From NCBI RefSeq assembly GCF_052115025.1, contig NZ_JBFRFW010000020.1:1-64000 (forward strand): DNA of 64,000 nucleotides, in the 5' to 3' direction. The position numbers and the translations under genes are program-made. How positions within the stretch are numbered: the stretch's first letter is position 1; each line of letters opens with the position of its first letter. Positions 61,290 to 64,000 of the stretch are shown piece by piece. Under the pieces are notes generated by a model. That model was not told where the DNA came from. It did not search any database and saw nothing but the letters and a program-made list of their open reading frames with translations. Source of the stretch: Bradyrhizobium_A sp052115025 (GTDB lineage Bacteria > Pseudomonadota > Alphaproteobacteria > Rhizobiales > Xanthobacteraceae).

Positions 61290-62072
61290 TCAGTCGAGCA
61301 GATCGGGCTCGGCCGCCACGATCCAGTCCCACAGCGGCTGGAAGCTGAAATAACCGCCCTTGTGAGAGCCGACCTGGGACGCGGTCAGCTTGGCGATGTC
61401 GTGCGCGATCGGCTTGGTCTCGCCGGCGGCTTCGGCGAGGAGTTGCGTGCGGGCGGCGTTGTCCATCGCGATGTACCACCATGCGGCGGCCTCGATGGTC
61501 GGCCCGACGGTGAGCAGGCCATGGTTCTGCAGGATCGCAGCCTTCTTCGTTCCGAGAGCCTCGGCGAGGCGGCGGCCCTCCTCCGCTTCCAGCACCACGC
61601 CGGAAAACGGATTGAACAGCACATGATCGTCGTAGAAGGCGCAGGAGTCCTGGGTGAGCGGATCGAGCAGCCGGCCGAGTGCCGACCACGCCTTGCCATA
61701 GGTGGAATGGGTGTGCGCGGCGGCGACCACCTGCGGATGCGCGGCGTGGATCGCCGAATGGATGACGAAGCCCGCCTGGTTGATCGGTTTGTCACCGATC
61801 AGAATGTTGCCGTCGTGATCGACCAGCTGCAGGTCGGACACCTTGACCTGGCCGAAGAATTTCGACAGCGGATTGATCCAGAACCGGTCCGGAAATTCTG
61901 GATCACGCACCGTGACATGGCCGGCGAGGCCCTGGTCAAAGCCGTAGCGCGAGAACAGGCGGAATGTCGCCGCGAGCCGCTGCTTGCGATGCAGCCGCTC
62001 CTCCTCGAAAGTCGCCGCAGGCGCGCGCTCGACGAGCGCATATCGCTTCGGCTTCTCCACCAGCTGGTTCAC
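61290..62072 (-). CDS. Class II aldolase/adducin family protein
   Basis: 260 residues. Aldolase II/adducin fold: AGHVTVRDPEFPDRFWINP, LVDHDGNILIGDKPIN, zinc ligands His120 and His122 in AAAHTHSTYGKAWSALG, and His184 in LQNHGLLTVG. Such proteins cleave sugar phosphates, or act as hydroxyacid-phosphate or ribulose-phosphate enzymes. The N-terminal segment ERLHRKQRLAATFRLFSRYG is typical. It starts the unit with the ABC receptor gene 31 bp downstream, suggesting uptake and breakdown of one substrate. The enzyme's exact substrate is unknown. Confidence 0.92.
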   Translation of the reverse strand: MNQLVEKPKRYALVERAPAATFEEERLHRKQRLAATFRLFSRYGFDQGLAGHVTVRDPEFPDRFWINPLSKFFGQVKVSDLQLVDHDGNILIGDKPINQAGFVIHSAIHAAHPQVVAAAHTHSTYGKAWSALGRLLDPLTQDSCAFYDDHVLFNPFSGVVLEAEEGRRLAEALGTKKAAILQNHGLLTVGPTIEAAAWWYIAMDNAARTQLLAEAAGETKPIAHDIAKLTASQVGSHKGGYFSFQPLWDWIVAAEPDLLD

Positions 62073-62250
62073 CCGCGTTCTCCTTGTCCCTGCGGAGCAG
62101 AGGAGAACGCTACGCTGGTTTGGCGAGATGGTGCTTTTAAAGAGCGGGCGGACCAGACAACATTTGCAAACAGATCATCCGGCCTTCGATGAAAATCATC
62201 TCTTCGGCGACATCCGGCCCGAAGGTTGGCTGGCCATGATTCCCTCCATT

Positions 62251-62451
62251 TTACTTCATTAGCTCTTGATAAGATTCGATGACGTCGCTAGCGCCAGAAG
62301 AAGCAACGGGATACAAATTACGGGGATCAACCAGTATGTAGTCCACAGCGACATCCATGGTCTTGAGCGACAAAATTGCTGCTGCAAATATTTTTAGATT
62401 CGCCCAGGGAGAGTTTTTCAATCTCTCTTTGTCCGCCAATGTCGCATCCAC
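62251..62451 (-). CDS. Small ORF downstream of the imm11-type gene, possibly frameshifted
   Basis: 66 residues from a GTG at 62451 (VDATLADKERLKNSPWANL, then LSLKTMDVAVDYILVDPRNL and ESYQELMK), a soluble, natural-looking sequence. Upstream in the same frame the reading continues (AIFKAIFKTAASPLLREVD) to a TGA at about 62505. The ATG frame beginning MSDIQSDIQN at about 62506 is one base out of phase. A tandem 12-bp repeat (AGCGATATTCAA twice) lies there. This may be a frameshifted gene or a short gene starting at GTG. It is 60 bp past the imm11-like stop. Confidence 0.4.
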   Translation of the reverse strand: MDATLADKERLKNSPWANLKIFAAAILSLKTMDVAVDYILVDPRNLYPVASSGASDVIESYQELMK

Positions 62452-62510
62452 CTCCCGCAGCAGCGGCGATGCGGCCGTTTTGAATATCGCTTTGAATATC
62501 GCTCATAATG

Positions 62511-63176
62511 TCAGCACCCTTGGCTTGGCATCGCAAGGTTTGGAAGACACAAGTCCTCTTCGATATGTTCGTATTTCAAATTCGTGATGTCCGCGGCGCG
62601 CATCGCATCCGCCAATTCGTCGGACATGAACACCCAACTCGACATATGGTCTGCATTATCCTCGTGCCAGATGTGGATGTCGGTATGCCCACTTCGATCG
62701 AGCTTGATCCCCAGCTTCTGCTTGCCGAGAGCCCATTCGTGCGGAAGATCGACATAGCGATATCCCGTTTTCGGCTCGACAGACGTCCACTCCACGCCGT
62801 CCCAGCAGATCGTTTGCACGCGATTGAGAATGTTGGTGTAGCAGTATCGATGTTCGTTGATGGGCTCGCCGTTTTTTCTAACGACCTCGACCGGCAGATA
62901 TTCGATCAGGCCTGGCGCAAATTTGTCCCAGATTGCCCGAACCCGTTCCGAGATGGCCCATTTTGAAATTCCGGCAATAACCACATCGTTCTTGATCTTG
63001 TGACTCGAAACCAAGATCGCTTTCTTGGGAAACCGTTCGGGTGGAACGCGAAGCCCGTGATTGACTAGGTAGGACGTTGTTTCTTTCGTTGGCAAATCGA
63101 GTTCACTTTGCCATTTCGGCTCGAAGTCGAAAGCTGGGTCGCGACTGAAATATTTCGGTGTCACCACATAGGCCAC
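62511..63176 (-). CDS. imm11-type (DUF1629) immunity-like protein
   Basis: 221 residues. The second half carries VEPKTGYRYVDLPHEWALGK, DIHIWHEDNADHMSSWVFMS and DELADAMRAADITNLKYEHI, the signature layout of the Imm11 / DUF1629 family. Such proteins are usually encoded beside polymorphic toxins or contact-dependent effectors and neutralise them. No toxin is seen in the window. The next gene upstream on the same strand is a DUF4261 protein. Local base composition is more A/T-rich than the rest of the window, suggesting transfer. Confidence 0.75.
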   Translation of the reverse strand: MAYVVTPKYFSRDPAFDFEPKWQSELDLPTKETTSYLVNHGLRVPPERFPKKAILVSSHKIKNDVVIAGISKWAISERVRAIWDKFAPGLIEYLPVEVVRKNGEPINEHRYCYTNILNRVQTICWDGVEWTSVEPKTGYRYVDLPHEWALGKQKLGIKLDRSGHTDIHIWHEDNADHMSSWVFMSDELADAMRAADITNLKYEHIEEDLCLPNLAMPSQGC

Positions 63177-63208
63177 TTTGAACTCTCCCCCCCAGCCTTG
63201 GACGCGCG

Positions 63209-63994
63209 TTACGACCGGGCCGGCATGGCCAAATGCAGCGCGAGCCTATCCTCGAAGCTGCTCCGCCCCTCCGTGACCGCGAAATTCTCCGGGCCGGCGA
63301 CGTCGCCCGGCTTCAGTGTCATCACGCCAGTGATGAGAAAATGCGAAAACTGCATAGCGCGGGTGGCGAGGGTTGAGAGATCGAGTCTCTTGGTCGGCGC
63401 GAATTCGAGTTCGAAAGTCCCCGTAAAGGCGGCAAGACCATGGGTCGCGACGACGAGCCCCGCTTCTGTCTGCGCCACGAAGAGACGAACCCAGATAGCG
63501 CTGAGCATCTGGCCCTGGTCCTTAGGCGTCGTGGTGATCTGGACGAAGCGGCCTGCGCTCATAAGATGGTCAGAGGCGCACCACAACACGCCGATAGCCT
63601 CGACCGCATTGCACACGGCGGCAGCGAGTAGGGTCAAAGCCCGAGCCTGCTCGGTAATCGACTTGCCCGATTTTTCGGGATTGACGACCATCACGCGCAC
63701 ATGGGCCGAGTGGCCCGCGAGATCCTGAGCCGCAGTCTGCCAGAAAAGCGTTGGCAACGGACCATAGATGAGCGACTCCAAGGGGAGTGGCGCCGCGACC
63801 TCCAAGACCGCCATCATCACACCATCACAGATCACAACCGCCCCTCTCGCTCCGCCCCCTCCAACAGCCGTGCCATCAAGCGCTTCCTCGAACGGCAAAC
63901 CAGGAGCTATCCGTTCGAGCCGTTGGCGGATGACATCCGTGCTTATTGAAGCCGGGCGTTTGCAGATGATGATAGCGGTGAGGTCAATATCCAC
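63209..63994 (-). CDS. DUF4261 domain protein (5' end may lie outside window)
   Basis: At least 261 residues. The frame begins at a GTG at 63994 but stays open to the window edge, so the true start may lie to the right. The pattern AVVICDGVMMAVLEVAAPLP, ALTLLAAAVCNAVEAIGVLW, RLFVAQTEAGLVVATHGLAA and FSHFLITGVMTLKPGDVAGP matches DUF4261, found in several toxin/immunity and secretion-associated loci. Molecular function is unknown. It is 32 bp upstream of the imm11-like gene on the same strand, so the two are probably one unit. Confidence 0.72.
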   Translation of the reverse strand: MDIDLTAIIICKRPASISTDVIRQRLERIAPGLPFEEALDGTAVGGGGARGAVVICDGVMMAVLEVAAPLPLESLIYGPLPTLFWQTAAQDLAGHSAHVRVMVVNPEKSGKSITEQARALTLLAAAVCNAVEAIGVLWCASDHLMSAGRFVQITTTPKDQGQMLSAIWVRLFVAQTEAGLVVATHGLAAFTGTFELEFAPTKRLDLSTLATRAMQFSHFLITGVMTLKPGDVAGPENFAVTEGRSSFEDRLALHLAMPARS

Positions 63995-64000
63995 GAAAAT

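Noticed and set aside
1..64000. CRISPR array, tRNA, rRNA or complete insertion sequence
   Set aside because: No regularly spaced direct repeats, no cloverleaf-like tRNA with CCA-proximal pattern, no rRNA stretch, and no transposase motifs with terminal inverted repeats were found by reading.

Overview
The window looks like chromosomal DNA of an alphaproteobacterium of the Bradyrhizobium/Rhodopseudomonas group (inferred from protein character). It is GC-rich, with strong G/C third-position bias. It carries DUF3551, DUF1194 and DUF2938 proteins, extensin-like and YkuD proteins, and a RibBA whose second domain is degenerate. Several short palindromic repeat families sit between genes. No rRNA, tRNA, CRISPR array or complete insertion sequence was seen. 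Gene starts were chosen from ribosome binding sites and signal peptides, because many open frames extend upstream of the likely start. LAYOUT. 1-12910 (minus strand) is a surface-signalling and exoprotein locus: an STN-domain periplasmic protein, a FecI-like ECF sigma factor, a FecR-like regulator, and then a giant filamentous-haemagglutinin (TpsA-type) exoprotein that runs off the left edge. The order resembles the Vre/PUMA3 system of Pseudomonas aeruginosa. 13289-18713 holds a DUF1194 protein, two tandem chemoreceptors of identical length and a Gly/His-rich secreted protein. 18891-28625 is mostly housekeeping: aroC, a histidine phosphatase and fabI in one unit, an ECF sigma/anti-sigma pair, a DnaJ-like protein, pdxH, an SDR, a HAD phosphatase and corA. 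29044-31840 is envelope biology: two tandem lipoprotein L,D-transpeptidases and an extensin-like protein. 31923-41899 is catabolism and regulation: an acyl-CoA synthetase, an MBL hydrolase, glutaryl-CoA dehydrogenase, an ArsR-rhodanese fusion divergent from a DUF2938 membrane protein with a palindrome between them, ribB and an Hsp70-like protein. 41948-44525 has a GYF/membrane/ClpP-like protein and a histone-H1-like Lys/Ala-rich protein. 44628-47332 is an organic-peroxide unit, ohr and co-directional genes divergent from ohrR. 47560-55015 includes a fasciclin protein, a GST relic, and a possible sulfolactate (or other hydroxyacid) cluster: an Ldh2-family dehydrogenase, a split UxaA/Suy-type lyase, a GntR regulator with a clear palindromic operator, and a Bug-type solute receptor, followed by a ferredoxin reductase-like flavoprotein. 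55041-62072 (minus strand) has an SMP-30 protein overlapping a glucose/sorbosone dehydrogenase-cytochrome c fusion, a TonB-C-like protein, a trypsin-like protease, a peptide-type ABC receptor and a class II aldolase. 62251-64000 has different composition and carries an imm11 (DUF1629) immunity-type gene beside a DUF4261 gene, probably the edge of a polymorphic-toxin island that continues past the right end. MAIN POINTS. The most interesting systems are the STN-ECF-FecR-TpsA locus with a bipartite palindrome upstream of the exoprotein gene, the imm11/DUF4261 island edge, the GYF-membrane-ClpP fusion, and the candidate sulfolactate cluster.
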